Of a stretch of 64,000 nucleotides of DNA, positions 48,001 to 58,099 are shown piece after piece. The notes beneath the pieces were generated by a model that was not told where the DNA came from, ran no database searches, and saw nothing but the letters and a program-made list of their open reading frames with translations. Source of the stretch: Siderastrea siderea (Eukaryota; Cnidaria; Anthozoa; Scleractinia; Rhizangiidae); NCBI GenBank assembly GCA_964030785.1, contig OZ034978.1:16199453-16263452 (forward strand), in the 5' to 3' direction. Made by a program: the position numbers and the translations under genes. How positions within the stretch are numbered: the first letter of the stretch is position 1; each line of letters opens with the position of its first letter.

Positions 48001-49143
48001 GCAACAGAAAGCTGAATGACTAGTTTAAACAAAGAATTCAAGTGAGCTTTTACCTGTTTTTTCATTTGCACTAAATTCGCAGTAGAAGAAAATCAGCAAA
48101 CAAGTTTTATAAAGAAAACAATTTTAAACCTTGTTTAATTAAAGAGCTTTTAAACATGTTGAAGCTTTGGTGTGAATGGGGCATAAGAGTATTACTACTC
48201 TTTTCTGGCTGGAATCCCAGTCCACCGCAGGGTTAGCCTCATTACTGCTATACATTAATTGCTGTAGCTAAGTTGAGTGTTTGTTGAAGAAATAAGCGTA
48301 GTTGAGCGTTTTTGATTGAAGAAATTGTTTATCTATTTGTTTATTTTTTGTTCCACAGGTCCATGAAGAACTCTTATCAGTTGGGAAACCAGAAAGATAC
48401 AAAAAAGCAATTCAAACAACCTCAGGGAAGCTAATATCTGATGTGGTGCTGCAGAGCCTTACCAGAACGGAACGAAAACAGGGCGTGATAGGAGACACGT
48501 ATCTGGTTGAAAAAGAGCACTACGAAGAGGCCATGAATACCGTATTTAGCAACCTACTGGTGAGACATACCATTTGTCTTACATTTACTAGAATCCAAAC
48601 TACAGCAACCATGATCCTCCAGAATAATTTGGACTTCTATTCTTCCTTTCATGGTACTGAAATACAGCTAAATGTGGAAGCAAAACGGTTTTTGCCAAAA
48701 AAGTAATGCCTGCGACTGTCTTGCTGAAACATTCCAACGTAATACAATGCAACGCAATGCAACGCAATGCAACGCAATGCAACGCAATACAAATCACACC
48801 AGGTACTTTAGGAAACGGCGGATATAAAGTGAGTTTTAATCAGAATTCTTGTTCAGAATGCCTACTGATAAATTAACTGCACATGGCGGAATCTTTTTTA
48901 TCTGTAATGTTTATTACAAACTTTATGTAACCTCCTTGAACAAATATGGTCTGTTCTTTATAATTCACCTTCTTAAATAATCGATATATCAAACGGTAGA
49001 GGTTTTAGTAAATACATGTAGTCACTGATCTGACGCTGATAATGATAGGTTTTATTTTAACCATTTTCATTACATTAAAAAATCTGTCTGCTTACTAGGA
49101 TGATGTTCTTCTGGGAAGCGGCATGGGACCGATGACGAGATGA
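30004..49143 (+). CDS. Large protein with degenerate TBC domain and beta-rich C2-like segment, 17 exons; family not recognised
   Basis: Exons: 30004-30093, 31476-31628, 32772-33023, 34324-35196, 35814-36079, 36872-37136, 37732-37992, 38481-38624, 43189-43360, 43851-43948, 44111-44314, 45317-45489, 46122-46179, 46343-46423, 46989-47057, 48359-48559, 49099-49143. The total is 3405 nt and 1134 residues, with GT-AG borders and every phase consistent. Residues about 205-500 read as a TBC fold: LRPIIWSLRLY near 214-224, the VYNRSYEPQYALLVFPL stretch where TBC proteins have the catalytic YxQ, and W...VDAVMLVWDQ near 471. The catalytic Arg and Gln fingers of Rab GAPs are not visible, so it may bind Rabs without GAP activity. 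A Pro-rich linker (about 545-600) precedes FDVYIDEVRF and VTGRILGPFWKK, a beta-rich region (about 615-760) that may be C2-like, then a long C-terminal half of unknown fold. The fourth exon (873 nt) carries most of the TBC region. A poly(A) signal lies at 49691-49696. Confidence 0.85.
31177..31303. mobile_element. Short MITE with about 36-bp inverted ends
   Basis: The left end (CCAGATACTCATAAGG..TTGAAACGTGTA) pairs with the right end (TACACGTTTCAAG..CCTTATGAG). It lies in intron 2 of the TBC-like gene. No coding potential. Confidence 0.65.
32148..32276. mobile_element. Short foldback repeat
   Basis: CTGTAATCATACTCGTGATT at about 32168-32187 pairs imperfectly with AATCACTTGCATGATTACAG at about 32214-32233, with outer arms around GGACTCCACTCAGTCCT. 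An inner CCGA..TCGG pair lies in the loop. It lies in intron 2 of the TBC-like gene. Confidence 0.55.
33979..34223. mobile_element. MITE with about 46-bp inverted ends
   Basis: The ends GGCCAAGTAATAC... and ...GTATTACTTGGCC pair over about 46 bases (shared AACATTTTCGTGCA). It is 245 bp and ends 100 bases before exon 4 of the TBC-like gene. Target duplication unclear. Confidence 0.75.
39023..41705. mobile_element. Inverted array of 11 tRNA-like 247-bp units flanked by 12-bp direct repeats
   Basis: Six units on the minus strand have tRNA-like parts at 39145-39215, 39392-39462, 39639-39709, 39886-39956, 40133-40203 and 40380-40450. Five on the plus strand are at 40586-40656, 40833-40903, 41080-41150, 41327-41397 and 41574-41644. 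The orientation flips at about 40509. Each unit has an A box (TAGCTCAATTGG), a B box (GGTTCGAATCC), then the hairpin AGCCTGATTTTTTCAGGCT with a T6 Pol III stop, GCAACT/AAGTTGC inverted words and an ATATGAAATTCATAT palindrome. The acceptor stem has two mismatches and position 33 is C, so these are not working tRNAs; the loop would read GGT (Thr). The array lies in intron 8 of the TBC-like gene. AATATTAGATCT occurs on both sides (39011-39022, 41706-41717), so it probably inserted as one piece. Confidence 0.9.
42071..42186. mobile_element. 116-bp MITE with perfect 9-bp target duplication
   Basis: The ends are TAGCCTGTTCCAGGCGTTCA and its exact inverse. GGCGACTTT flanks both sides (42062-42070, 42187-42195). 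A 9-bp duplication fits Mutator-like or Merlin-type transposition. The interior is GCGAGCGAAA-rich. It lies in intron 8 of the TBC-like gene. Confidence 0.9.
42337..42404 (+). other. Long near-perfect hairpin, possible small-RNA precursor
   Basis: GCCGAAAGATCGGCATTATA and its inverse form a stem of about 32 bp with one 2x2 internal loop and a loop of about four bases. Weaker pairing extends to about 42319-42422. The size and pairing resemble an animal or cnidarian pre-miRNA, or a tiny palindromic MITE. It lies in an intron, so it would be transcribed with the host gene. Confidence 0.5.
42817..42972 (+). repeat. Two 78-bp tandem units
   Basis: AACAGCCTTGGTGAATGTTTC starts both units (42817, 42895), and a third start (AACAG) is at 42973. 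Each unit has TCAGGTCTTTTGGCCTGA, which can fold. Differences are few. Confidence 0.85.
44903..45170 (-). mobile_element. tRNA-derived SINE
   Basis: On the minus strand the head reads GATGGCGAAGTAGTGAGAGC..., with B-box-like GGTTTGATTCC inside a CCCGGGTTTGATTCCCGG arm, then GACTCGGCGTC, a body with TTTTTTTTCCGGGTACTCCGG, and an AT-rich tail ending near TTATTTATTTATAAC. It lies in intron 11 of the TBC-like gene. From memory this layout belongs to a very common coral SINE family. Confidence 0.75.
47152..47282. mobile_element. MITE with GGCCCCAG / CTGGGGCC ends
   Basis: The outer ends and the inner AGCGGATAAAAT / ATTTTATCCGCT arms pair, and GGATAAAGTTATCC is palindromic within the right arm. 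131 bp, in intron 15 of the TBC-like gene. Confidence 0.7.
47941..48183. mobile_element. 243-bp MITE with TAA target duplication (Harbinger-like)
   Basis: The ends are TGCTCCATTCACAC and the inverse of TGCCCCATTCACAC. TAA flanks both sides (47938-47940, 48184-48186). A TAA duplication with TGC...GCA ends suggests PIF/Harbinger or IS3EU-type mobility. In intron 15 of the TBC-like gene. Confidence 0.75.
48740..48790 (+). repeat. (AATGCAACGC)n tandem repeat
   Basis: About five 10-bp units in intron 16 of the TBC-like gene. Confidence 0.9.
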
Positions 49144-49517
49144 TGGAAGACTCCAAACCTACCCACTGTTATGAAGGCCAAATGGTTCAGAGTACAAATT
49201 TTTCACCGAAATCTCGCCTTCCTTGGAACTACTACTGCATGTAAAGACCAGAAGAGTGACGGCAAAAGTCCATTGCCGCGTTACTTTTGAAATACCGCAC
49301 ATGAACATACTACTCATGTAGTTTCGTTTGTTGGTAGGACATTTTATCTGATTTAAAGTCTCAATTCCTTTGCAAGAACTACGTGTAAAAATCAGTTAGA
49401 CATAAGCTAATGCTTGTAAAAAAAAATGTACATACATGCTTGAAAGCTTAGTTTCCTCATGGAGTGGTTGTTCATCATTTTGCTTAATGGTGAACTTCAA
49501 CTGAACCAACTGGATTG

Positions 49518-49555
49518 TATCATCATCATCATCATCATCATCGTCATCGTCATCG

Positions 49556-49613
<58 letters not shown>
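49518..49613 (+). repeat. (ATC)n microsatellite in the 3' UTR of the TBC-like gene
   Basis: About 95 bases of ATC with GTC variants. It lies between the stop codon (49143) and the poly(A) signal (49691), so the mature mRNA should carry it. Open frames of poly-Ile or poly-Met here are repeat artefacts. Confidence 0.9.
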
Positions 49614-49690
49614 GTTTCCGTTTGTCCCCAAGTGGGGAATTGGGCTGTATAGTATACTGTGTAGTCGTAGTAATAATGTAAAATGTGAAT

Positions 49691-49696
49691 AATAAA
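49691..49696 (+). terminator. Poly(A) signal of the TBC-like gene
   Basis: AATAAA, 548 bases after the stop codon. The convergent ARL6IP4 gene has AATAAA on the minus strand at 50080-50085, so the two 3' ends face each other about 390 bases apart. Confidence 0.6.
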
Positions 49697-49796
49697 ATGC
49701 ATAATCATATTTACTGTACATTGCTCTGTTTTGCAAAAGTGACTGCTTCAAGAGTACTTTTACATGTATACTACAAGGCTGTCTGATCATCCATTA

Positions 49797-50060
49797 AGGT
49801 CAGGGCACACGAGGCGGCAGGTTGCAGGGATATGACACGGGAACAGGTGCGCAGTCGCAATTCCGTTCGTGTGCCATGCCCGTTTTCACGAAAAATCCCT
49901 GTCGTTGCAGTAAACGTTTGACCCCACGACAAGCTGCATCAAATTCAAGCAGAGGTTTGTACTTGTGCGTCAGGTCGAGGGGACAAAATGCACCCAAAGT
50001 TTCATTGTCGCCGCGTGTACACTGTTCATGCGACCTGCCTCCGCAACCAAATAAAAATCG
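49797..50060. repeat. Possible truncated MITE
   Basis: It starts with TTAAGGTCAGGGCACACGAG and has several CGTGTGCC-like words, as in TTAA-type MITEs of this genome, but no matching right end is present. It lies between the two convergent poly(A) signals. Weak call. Confidence 0.35.
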
Positions 50061-50453
50061 AACAACGAGAAAGCATTTTTTTATTCTAGTTCCCAGATAC
50101 TCTCATCGTATCTAGGATTCCCTTCTTAGAAACCCTCGCGTGCACTGAGCAAGTGTCTTGCCCCCTGCGTGACCTGCCACTGATCCCTGTCGTCTGTGCC
50201 CCGACCTTTATAATTCGAGGTGGGTCCTCAGTTCTTAAGACTTGGCTACGCAAATGATCACCAACATTGCAGAGCTAACATGGCTTTAAAAACTTTCGAC
50301 CTACTGCATATTTGGGAAAGGTAGATGTAATTTTATGTCTTGTGAAAAAAAAAATCGTGTCCAAAGTTCTCGTCTCGGCAAACCAATGTTGATGCCACAC
50401 GTGTACATACTGTACGTTGACGATACCCTTTCTCTCAATGTTGCATAACCGCC

Positions 50454-53400
50454 TCATTTATCCTTCAGACCAAGATTTGCTTGAAAAAACGCTCCATCGC
50501 CTTGTGTAGCCGTCTAAAACGAGAAAAGAGTTGCTGAGGGGTTTGAGAAGTTTCTAATTAAAAATGCGGACCATGCGCAAAGTGTGCGGAACGTTCGTCA
50601 ACTCTCGTTAGTATGGCCCGCGCCTTAGATGTGCATTTTAGGACTTCATGGCATAATTTTTGCGTCCACTGGCACTCGACCTGCACATCAGATCTTTTAA
50701 TTAGGACGCACCTCACAATCTCTTAAGTTTCAATGTTGCTCTTTAAAAAGATAAGCTTTAAAATCCCGTATAACGCGCTTTATTCTCTTTGCACAAAACT
50801 TTGACCATTCAAAACAAACCGTATTAACAACCCTACAGCTCGAAAATTTGTAAAGCACGTTTATAACATTAAGAACAATATGTACACCCATCTCGGTAAG
50901 ACTGCCATCGTAAACATCTCAAGATGACACATGCTCTTGTAGCTGTATTTCTCACTAGACCTATTACCAAGCTCAAGAAAAGTTTTGCAGCTTGAATCCA
51001 ACATTGCCTGATTTCTAGGACTTCAATGTAATGGTAAATCTCCCAGCTTCTCTTGTATCCACGACAATTACAATTAATGACCCTCTCGGGTTATCGATGA
51101 CTCCATACCCCAACCCGCGAAAATATAGTGCCCACGTTTTGTGTCTCAAATTGAAAACAGCGGGCGAGCTTTGATTGGAATCTATGCCACAGCCCTTTTA
51201 TGCTTTGATTAAGTTTTGATTTGTGACCCACCTTGTTGATTGCATTATGTCTGTCTCTACTCACGATCTCTTCCAAGACCTCACCAGTCCCCTTCAAGAG
51301 CCTGTTGAGACATTTAAAGTTCAATCTATTAGTTCTACAGTGCATTCTTGAAACGTCAAGTGGACTATGTGACAGAGACCTTGCTTTATTTTATTTATTT
51401 ATTTTTTAGATGCAAATGCGTCTTTTTCTTTCTCCTATTTACAGTGTCCCCAGTTAGCATTGCAGTGCTAAATAGTAAAGTTATTATTGTGTCTTTCAAA
51501 CTGACATCGTGCGAAAATTGCTGCAGTCACTACTAGTTCTGTTACCTGTGTCGCCCAGTTTCTGGGTCGTACACCCTCCTGACTTGGGCTTGTTGTTTTT
51601 CGTATTCTTCTTTCGTCATCGGAACCATGGATCTATGGAGAACATATCGCATTACCCTTTAACAAGTCTCACCAATCCTACAGGGACCTGGACTTTTGTC
51701 AACTTCTTTAGTTAGTAACTCTACAAAAATACCCCAACTCCCTCCATTCCCTCCCCTTGCAATTCCAGTAATAATTACTACAATTACCCGCCTTCTTCTT
51801 TTGCATCTACCATGAATAAACATGACTTACTAGCATGTTTCCCATGAATTCACAATTAAAAATACACCAATTTTCAATTGATAAAAAGTGCTATATTTTC
51901 AAACCTAAGACAAGGAGAAAAAAAGCAATTAAGTCATATTTTGTAAGAAAAGACCGCTTCCTGAAAGAGTTATGCAATTAAACTATATGCAGACTTGTCA
52001 CAACAATTGCTGGTGGATTATGCTACTGTATGCAACCTGATTTCACGAATTTCTATACACACCAATAAATCTTTTGATTTCTCTTAAGCGTCACTGACAT
52101 CTTGCATGCCAATAGATTAATTTTTTGTTTTACAGGGAGAATTCAACCCAAGGTTCAAGCCCTTACCGTTCGATGTACCAAATTTTATTGAAATGGGACC
52201 CCTTCCACAGAAATTACACGTTTATACCTCAAAAATAAGACAGAAACAGTAGATCATTGTTGGATTTTAGTTGCTTGAAGGCTCCTACATTTCATATACT
52301 TTTTGCAAAGCAAGTTTAACCAAAATGTTTGCAGACATCTATAGCTTTTAGACTAGGCTGCTATCTCTTTTTCTTTCAGGTGCATTTTGGCAACCCTTTA
52401 ACAGCTTGAATTTCCCTATCCTTTCATATACTCCAAGTGCAAAAAGAGTTCACCCATTCGGGCATAGCGTCCCCATATAGCCCAATGCAAGGAGTAACCC
52501 ACCCACACCCAGGGTCGGGTTGTTCGAAAGAGGGTTAACACTAACCTGGGATTAAAATTTCACCAAGGTTCCTGTTTCTGTTGTTCAAAAGAGTTCTCAC
52601 AGCATATAACAAGTGACCGTTTGAAAACAACCAAAGTCAAAATGTAGGGGAAAAGGAATTTACAGGAATCCACATCGCTTGGCTATAAAAACGAAGTAAA
52701 AATTGATGCTAATCCTGGGTTAGCTTAATCCTCTTTTGAACAACCAGGCCCAGGGTGTTAGGTTGGTAGCTTACCTCTTTTTCGTGGCTACATCAAATCC
52801 AGGGTCAGCTGAAACTGGATGATTAAAAGTATCAGTTATTGCATATAAAAATAAAATCAAAACAGTTAAGTGGTGATTAACAGCCTCTTCAAATTTGAAC
52901 CTAAAGCGACTGAATTCTTATCTGAAGATAATATCTTGTTGACCACAAGATGATCCAATGATCCAATTTGAACTTGCATTCATGTTTGTTCAAATATTAA
53001 AAAAAACTCCAAAAAATCGCTTTCAGATAAAGTAAGTGGTTTTCTTTTCCAGCATGTCTAGAATTGCTGTCCAGAGTGAACTTGATAATTCTTGTTCAAG
53101 AAAAACAGCTTTGAGACCTTGCATACCTCATGGCATCCACAACTCAATTATTTAGGAAGTTAAGGGATTGGAGTACCCTCCCCCACATCCTAGGGTCTGC
53201 CGAAAGAGAGCATGTTAGTGGTCTATTGTCTCACAAAAAGCTCTAAAGAACCCCCTCTCCCATCTAGAACACACTAACCCAGACAATGCTTGTGACTCAG
53301 TGCCAGGTCCTAATAATCAAACCAACCAGTACAACAGGAGCCTGTACTGCTCAGCCTAAACAGCATTGATACAAACACAAAAATCTCATCATAATCACCA

Positions 53401-55699
53401 TCTGATGAAAGGGGTGTGCTTTAACAGGATACTCTACAAGTGCCATCATGGCAAACAGTGGTGTGAAGTTCATCGATTAAAGTAAGATTGAGATCGATAT
53501 AACTGTGCAGTTCCAGAAAAATATCCATACCAACTCCAAAGATGGTCATTGGAAATCTGGGGGGAGGGGAGCTCAAAAGACAAACAGCTGGAATTCCCTG
53601 AGTGGTGGGTGTCAAACCCAAAACCCAATCATCTGTGGGAGGGGGTATAGATATTCTCTGGAGCCAAACATTGTTCCTTTTGGGTGTTTGTCTACAGGAT
53701 CTTGGAAACAACAGAAAAATCTCAGGTTGTTTATGAAAATGGCCACTCACAGGAAAGTGTTGTCCCAGAAAATATCCATACACTTACCCCCACAGACAGA
53801 TTTTTGGTTTGAATTCCCCATTCCTCTAGAAATTTCAGTTTAACTTCATACCTAATATTGTGTTGTTTTTTCAAAATTTTGACTTTCCAGACCCCCCTGC
53901 CCCCGCCGATCAATTTGAAACTTCAACATCCCCCCCTCCCAGGCATACCCTGGGCATTTGACTGTGCAATGTGCCCGGGAAGGGGGGATTTAGAATGTTG
54001 CCTTTGAAGGGTTGGGAATTTGAACCAGATTTATCTCTTGTTCTGGCATTATGATCCCCTTGAGTTTTTTTTCGGTTTTTTGCAGGGTTTGATGGATTTA
54101 CAAGATAGAATTTCGCCCTTATTAGTAAATAACTCTTTCAAAAGGGTCTTCAAAAGAAGTTTGAGAGTGTGATCACGGCATATCTCTCTGTGAAAAGCTG
54201 TCTTTCAGGAGAGGTGTTTCAGTACTATTATTGGTGGGGCATTTGAACAGCTTTTTTGCCCCAAGGGGAGGGAATTTGAACGATCCAACCTAATCAAAAG
54301 TTCAAATGCCTGGGGGGTTGCCCGGGGGGAGGATGTTGAAGTTTAGAATTGATCGGCGCATAATATTACTATCCATGGGGTGGGAATGGTTATTTTTCTG
54401 GAACTGCACTATGTGTAAATACAGGGTAGAGTTGTCCATTACTATAAAACGGTGTGGTTTCGAAAGCTTTAACTGTGTGTTAAAAGATTATTTGATAGTT
54501 TTTACTGGGTGAAGAAATTGAATTGAATTGAACACATGTAATTTCTTGGTTCAATATTATTGGTTTTGAATACCAAACCCAGCCAAACCTAATTGTTTAG
54601 ATGTGTTAAACTGAGTATGATAAGGTTCGATTTCTGAAGAGTTCTGTAATTAAATGAGACTGGGAGTCAGTCAAGCCTACAATGAGAGATGCAGGCCTGT
54701 CAATGAAAACCATGACAACCTGTCATAATCATATGAAGGGCCCGGTGGAAAAAGGGTGTAAGTGATGATTTGAGGTTAAACTCGAAATTGCTCCTATTTA
54801 GCTGAACATTGGCACACAGGCTGGTTTTCATGTGAGGAACACTGTAGCGCACTTATTTCTTGACCTGAAATCTAAAATTTGAAGAATTAGCGTATTACTT
54901 TTGCGTGAAAAGTTTTGTTGAACTCAACCCGCTCAAGTGATGCGTGAAAGATTTCTTTTGTTCTCTGCCCGAACTAAAACAAAGGAATTCAACCTAGAAT
55001 CCGCGGTCCTGTTGTTTTCTTTGTGTCAGTTGTAAACAAAAGTAATACGCTAATTCTTCAAATTGAAGCTCTCAGGTCAAGAAATAACTGCACAACAATG
55101 TTCCTTACAGGAAAACCAGCCTGTGTGCCAACGTTCAGCTAAATAGCAGCAATTAAGATTTTCAACCTGCAATCATCACTTACGCCCTTTTTCCACCGGG
55201 CCCTTCATACAGTTTACATTCCTGTAACCCTAACTTATCACCTTTGAAATTAAGTCATCACTTTAATAAACCACTTGAACTAGCAAAAGCTTAAATGATA
55301 GAGCTGACCTTGAACTGGGATTTTCGCGCAGACATCCTTTTCCTTACTATTGTCAGCAATTTTCTTGTCTTCTCTCTCTTTTCGCCTTTTACTCTTCTTT
55401 TCCTTCTTCTTACGTTTTTTCTTTCGTTTTTCTTTCTTTCTTCTTACTTTATCTTTATGCGAATCTTTTCTTTTCTTCTTCCTTTTTCTGTGCTCACTGC
55501 TATCGAAATGTTCGCATTCACTATCACCGGAAGACGTATTGTCATTTTCATTCATTCTTTCATCCTTTGATTTCTTTTTTCTTTTCTTCTTCACAACTTG
55601 TTGCGATTCTGAGCTTTTCCTTGACTTTCCTTTATCGCTAGAACTGGAGTCACTGGAGTTGCTATCGTACCTTCTTTTTCTTCTTTTTCTGTTGTCCAT
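50454..55699 (-). CDS. ARL6IP4: ARL6IP4 (SRp25) orthologue, 5 exons including a 34-nt microexon
   Basis: Exons in reading order: 55699-55309, 52808-52775, 51632-51546, 51301-51232, 50513-50454. They total 642 nt (213 residues), phases 1,2,2,0. The N-terminal part (about residues 1-125) is a Lys/Arg/Ser/Glu-rich, disordered, SR-like region. The conserved C-terminus follows: MVPMTKEEYEKQQAQVRRVY, DPETGRHR, LLKGTGEVLEEIVSRDRH, NAINK and ATQGDGAFFQ. These match the family tail (PMTKEEW..., DPETGRTR, KGDGEVLEEIV, INKQATRGDG). ATG 55699 is the only start in frame before the basic region. In vertebrates it is a nuclear-speckle protein that affects splice-site choice and binds ARL6/BBS3-related partners. 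Minus-strand AATAAA at 50080-50085 is a likely poly(A) signal. Confidence 0.92.
52503..52757. mobile_element. MITE with about 50-bp inverted ends
   Basis: Left GGTTGTTCGAAAGAGGGTTAA...CCTGGGATTAA pairs with right TTAATCCTCTTTTGAACAACC preceded by AATCCTGGGTTAG. It ends about 20 bases before the ARL6IP4 microexon donor, inside intron 2. Confidence 0.8.
53503..54412. mobile_element. Foldback element with nested inverted repeats
   Basis: Outer arms: GCAGTTCCAGAAAAATATCC (about 53508) pairs with a TTATTTTTCTGGAACTGC copy (about 54389-54406). Inner arms: about 53903-53963 pairs with about 54300-54360 (CGCCGATCAATT, CTTCAACATCC, CAGGCAT). It has several G/C-rich internal words and lies in ARL6IP4 intron 1. 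Open frames inside are short and unlike any protein I know. Confidence 0.65.
54734..55207. mobile_element. 474-bp MITE with about 170-bp inverted ends and TA target site
   Basis: The ends TGAAGGGCCCGGTGG and CCACCGGGCCCTTCA are flanked by TA on both sides (54732-54733, 55208-55209). Pairing continues inward to about 54908 and 55030 (AGAATTAGCGTATTACTTTTG). TA suggests a Tc1/mariner-type origin. In ARL6IP4 intron 1, about 100 bases from exon 1. Confidence 0.85.
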
Positions 55700-56042
55700 G
55701 TTCAATTAAATCCTGCCAAAGTCAAATTCGTTTTCACTAGCTACTACAGAAACATCAAATGCTTAAAAACGTCAAGGTAACGGCGATTAACCTAAGGTAA
55801 AAACTCGTGCAAGACAGTTCAATGAAAACATGACTCAAAGGACGCCATTTTGTCTTCCTTCAAACCGAAAGGGACTGGACGCTAGTTCTCATGCCTTTTG
55901 CGGTTTGCGTAAATGAATTGAGAATGGCTGAAGGACCAACTGAGCATCAACTCGAACTCAGAGGGGAAAAATTGTGAGTCAGAAGAAACAAATGAGGCGA
56001 TTTTTGCTTTACCAAACAAACATGTGAAGCAGTCTAAGTATT

Positions 56043-56874
56043 GAAATTATGAAATTCATATATTTGAACTGCGGAATGAAGAAATAAATGTAAAGAATAT
56101 TGAGAGGATCTTCTTTACATTTATTTCTTCATTCCGCAGTTCAAATATATGAATTTCATATATTCATAATTTCATCTTCATCTTTCCCGGGTATATTACA
56201 AACCAATTTAATGACCAGCTCCCAGTTGGCTTGTTAGCTCAATTGGTTAGAGCGCTGCACCGGTATCGCAGAGGTCAGGGTTCGAATCCCGGCAAGCCTG
56301 ATTTTTTCAGGCTTTCTTTTCGCAACTGCATAAGTTGCGTTAATAACTGCGAGGATCTTCTTTACATTTATTTCTTCATTCCGCAGTTCAAATATATGAA
56401 TATTCATATATTCATAATTTCATCTTCATCTTTCCCGGGTATATTACGAACCAATTTAATGACCAGCTCCCAGTTGGCTTGTTAGCTCAATTGGTTAGAG
56501 TGCTGCACCGGTATCGCAGAGGTCAGGGTTCGAATCCCGACAAGCCTGATTTTTTTTTCAGGCTTTCTTTTCGCAACTGCATAAGTTGCGTTAATAACTG
56601 CGAGGATCTTCTTTACATTTATTTCTTCATTCCGCAGTTCAAATATATGAATTTCATATATTCATAATTTCATCTTCATCTTTCCCGGGTATATTACGAA
56701 CCAATTTAATGACCAGCTCCCAGTTGGCTTGTTAGCTCAATTGGTTAGAGTGCTGCACCGGTATCGCAGAGGTCAGGGTTCGAATCCCGACAAGCCTGAT
56801 TTTTTTTTCAGGCTTTCTTTTCGCAACTGCATAAGTTGCGTTAATAACTGCGAGGATCTTCTTTACATTTAGTT
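56043..56874. mobile_element. Second tRNA-like array, 3 units plus an inverted fragment, 12-bp duplication
   Basis: tRNA-like parts lie at 56228-56298, 56476-56546 and 56726-56796 on the plus strand, preceded by an inverted piece of the unit (56043-56099). Here the acceptor stem is better preserved: GGCTTGT pairs fully with ACAAGCC in units 2 and 3. The D stem GCTC/GAGC and the CTGC/GCAG anticodon stem also pair, but the base before the GGT anticodon is C and the T stem has a bulge. Flanks AGTCTAAGTATT (56031-56042) and AGTTTAAGTATT (56871-56882) are a 12-bp duplication with one change. The right end, CTTCTTTACATTT, is the same as in the first array. Confidence 0.88.
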
Positions 56875-57494
56875 TAAGTATTCCTAAAACAAGCTCCCGA
56901 TGTAAACATTTTTGTTCAAGTAGCTATTCAATATAAACAGGATAGACCTGTTACTCTAATGCTGTAATTGCAAACTCAAGGTCAAGGTGAGACAAATTTG
57001 TTAGTCGGCTTGTGGTTTTTATTTATTTAAATCACGTTAATTCAGTTTTTGTTTGTGGTTGAGAAATGACTTAAAGCAACTTATTACTTATTTCCAGTCC
57101 TATTTTTTTTAATTACAAAAACGGCTGAAAACAGAGTTTAATTACAGTGTTGATCCTGAATTTATCTTCTTTACACCACAGAATGTGTTCAAATGATCCT
57201 TTCCTTTTGTTAAGATGGCACCATTATCTTTGTCTTAGATCGAAATGGCCATGATATTCTTTTTATTACATAATATTTTTTTTTATCTGCGAACATATCA
57301 AAAATTGTCTGAGACGTCCCTCTTAATCTGCAACTGATGACACCTGTTTTAATGCTAGTCGTTCCTTCTTGAAAATAACTTTTTACGTCAGCTCGATGGC
57401 TCCAACATGTACCGTGGAGCGAAATTTCATCACTCTGAGTTCAAAATTTTGAGGCTTCATCCAGCAATATTTCCTGTTGTACCGGGATTGTTAA

Positions 57495-57806
57495 GGCCCG
57501 TTTACACATGCGATTGTTTGTGCAATTTTTGTCGCACTTTTCAGTGCAATTTTTGTCGCGCTCGAGCTCGCGATAAAAATTGCAAGTGTAAACTAGCGGC
57601 GATTTCTGTGCGATTTGTTGCCGCGATACTCGCAGAAGTTTCGAACATATTCGAAACTTGATGCAACTTGGCGGCGATTTGGGGGAGATTGCAGCAAATA
57701 TCGCGCTGGAATCGAAGCGAAATCGCTGCTAGTTTACACTTGCGACAAAAGTTGCATTGGAGAGGGCGGCAAAAATTGCACCAAAAATCGCATGTGTAAA
57801 CGGGCC
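57495..57806. mobile_element. 312-bp MITE with TTAA target site
   Basis: The ends GGCCCGTTTACACATGCGATT and its inverse are flanked by TTAA (57491-57494, 57807-57810). TTAA is the target of piggyBac and Kolobok elements. The interior repeats GCAATTTTTGTCGC-like words. No coding potential. Confidence 0.88.
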
Positions 57807-58099
57807 TTAACGAGAGAAGCCAAATCAGTTTTCATTATTCGTTAACCAATCACGTCCCTGGTGTTTTGAACCGAACTTCCCTATCACTTAGCGAGCCCTG
57901 TTCCTATTCCCTGAGGAAAAAAAAGGAGTCCAAGAACCACGTTGAGTATGAGGTTGTCATTCACCAAAAAAGAAAATGACGAGCAAATAGCCTATGCCTA
58001 TGCATAGTACCAGTGAATTGCTCGATGACATGCTTTCCATAGAAGGATCATGTAAGCCAGCATATTTTACTTCGAACTCTGTTCTAAAGGCAAAGGTTC

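Noticed and set aside
49459..49790. Poly-Ile and poly-Met reading frames
   Set aside because: They are translations of the (ATC)n microsatellite in a 3' UTR.
53421..53913. Overlapping frames on both strands near 53.5 kb
   Set aside because: They lie in a foldback repeat with no recognisable domain.
39023..56874. Hammerhead ribozyme in the array units
   Set aside because: No CTGANGA core with a matching GAAA was found on either strand of the unit. CTGATGAG words near 9963 and 20886 also lack the partner GAAA and stems.
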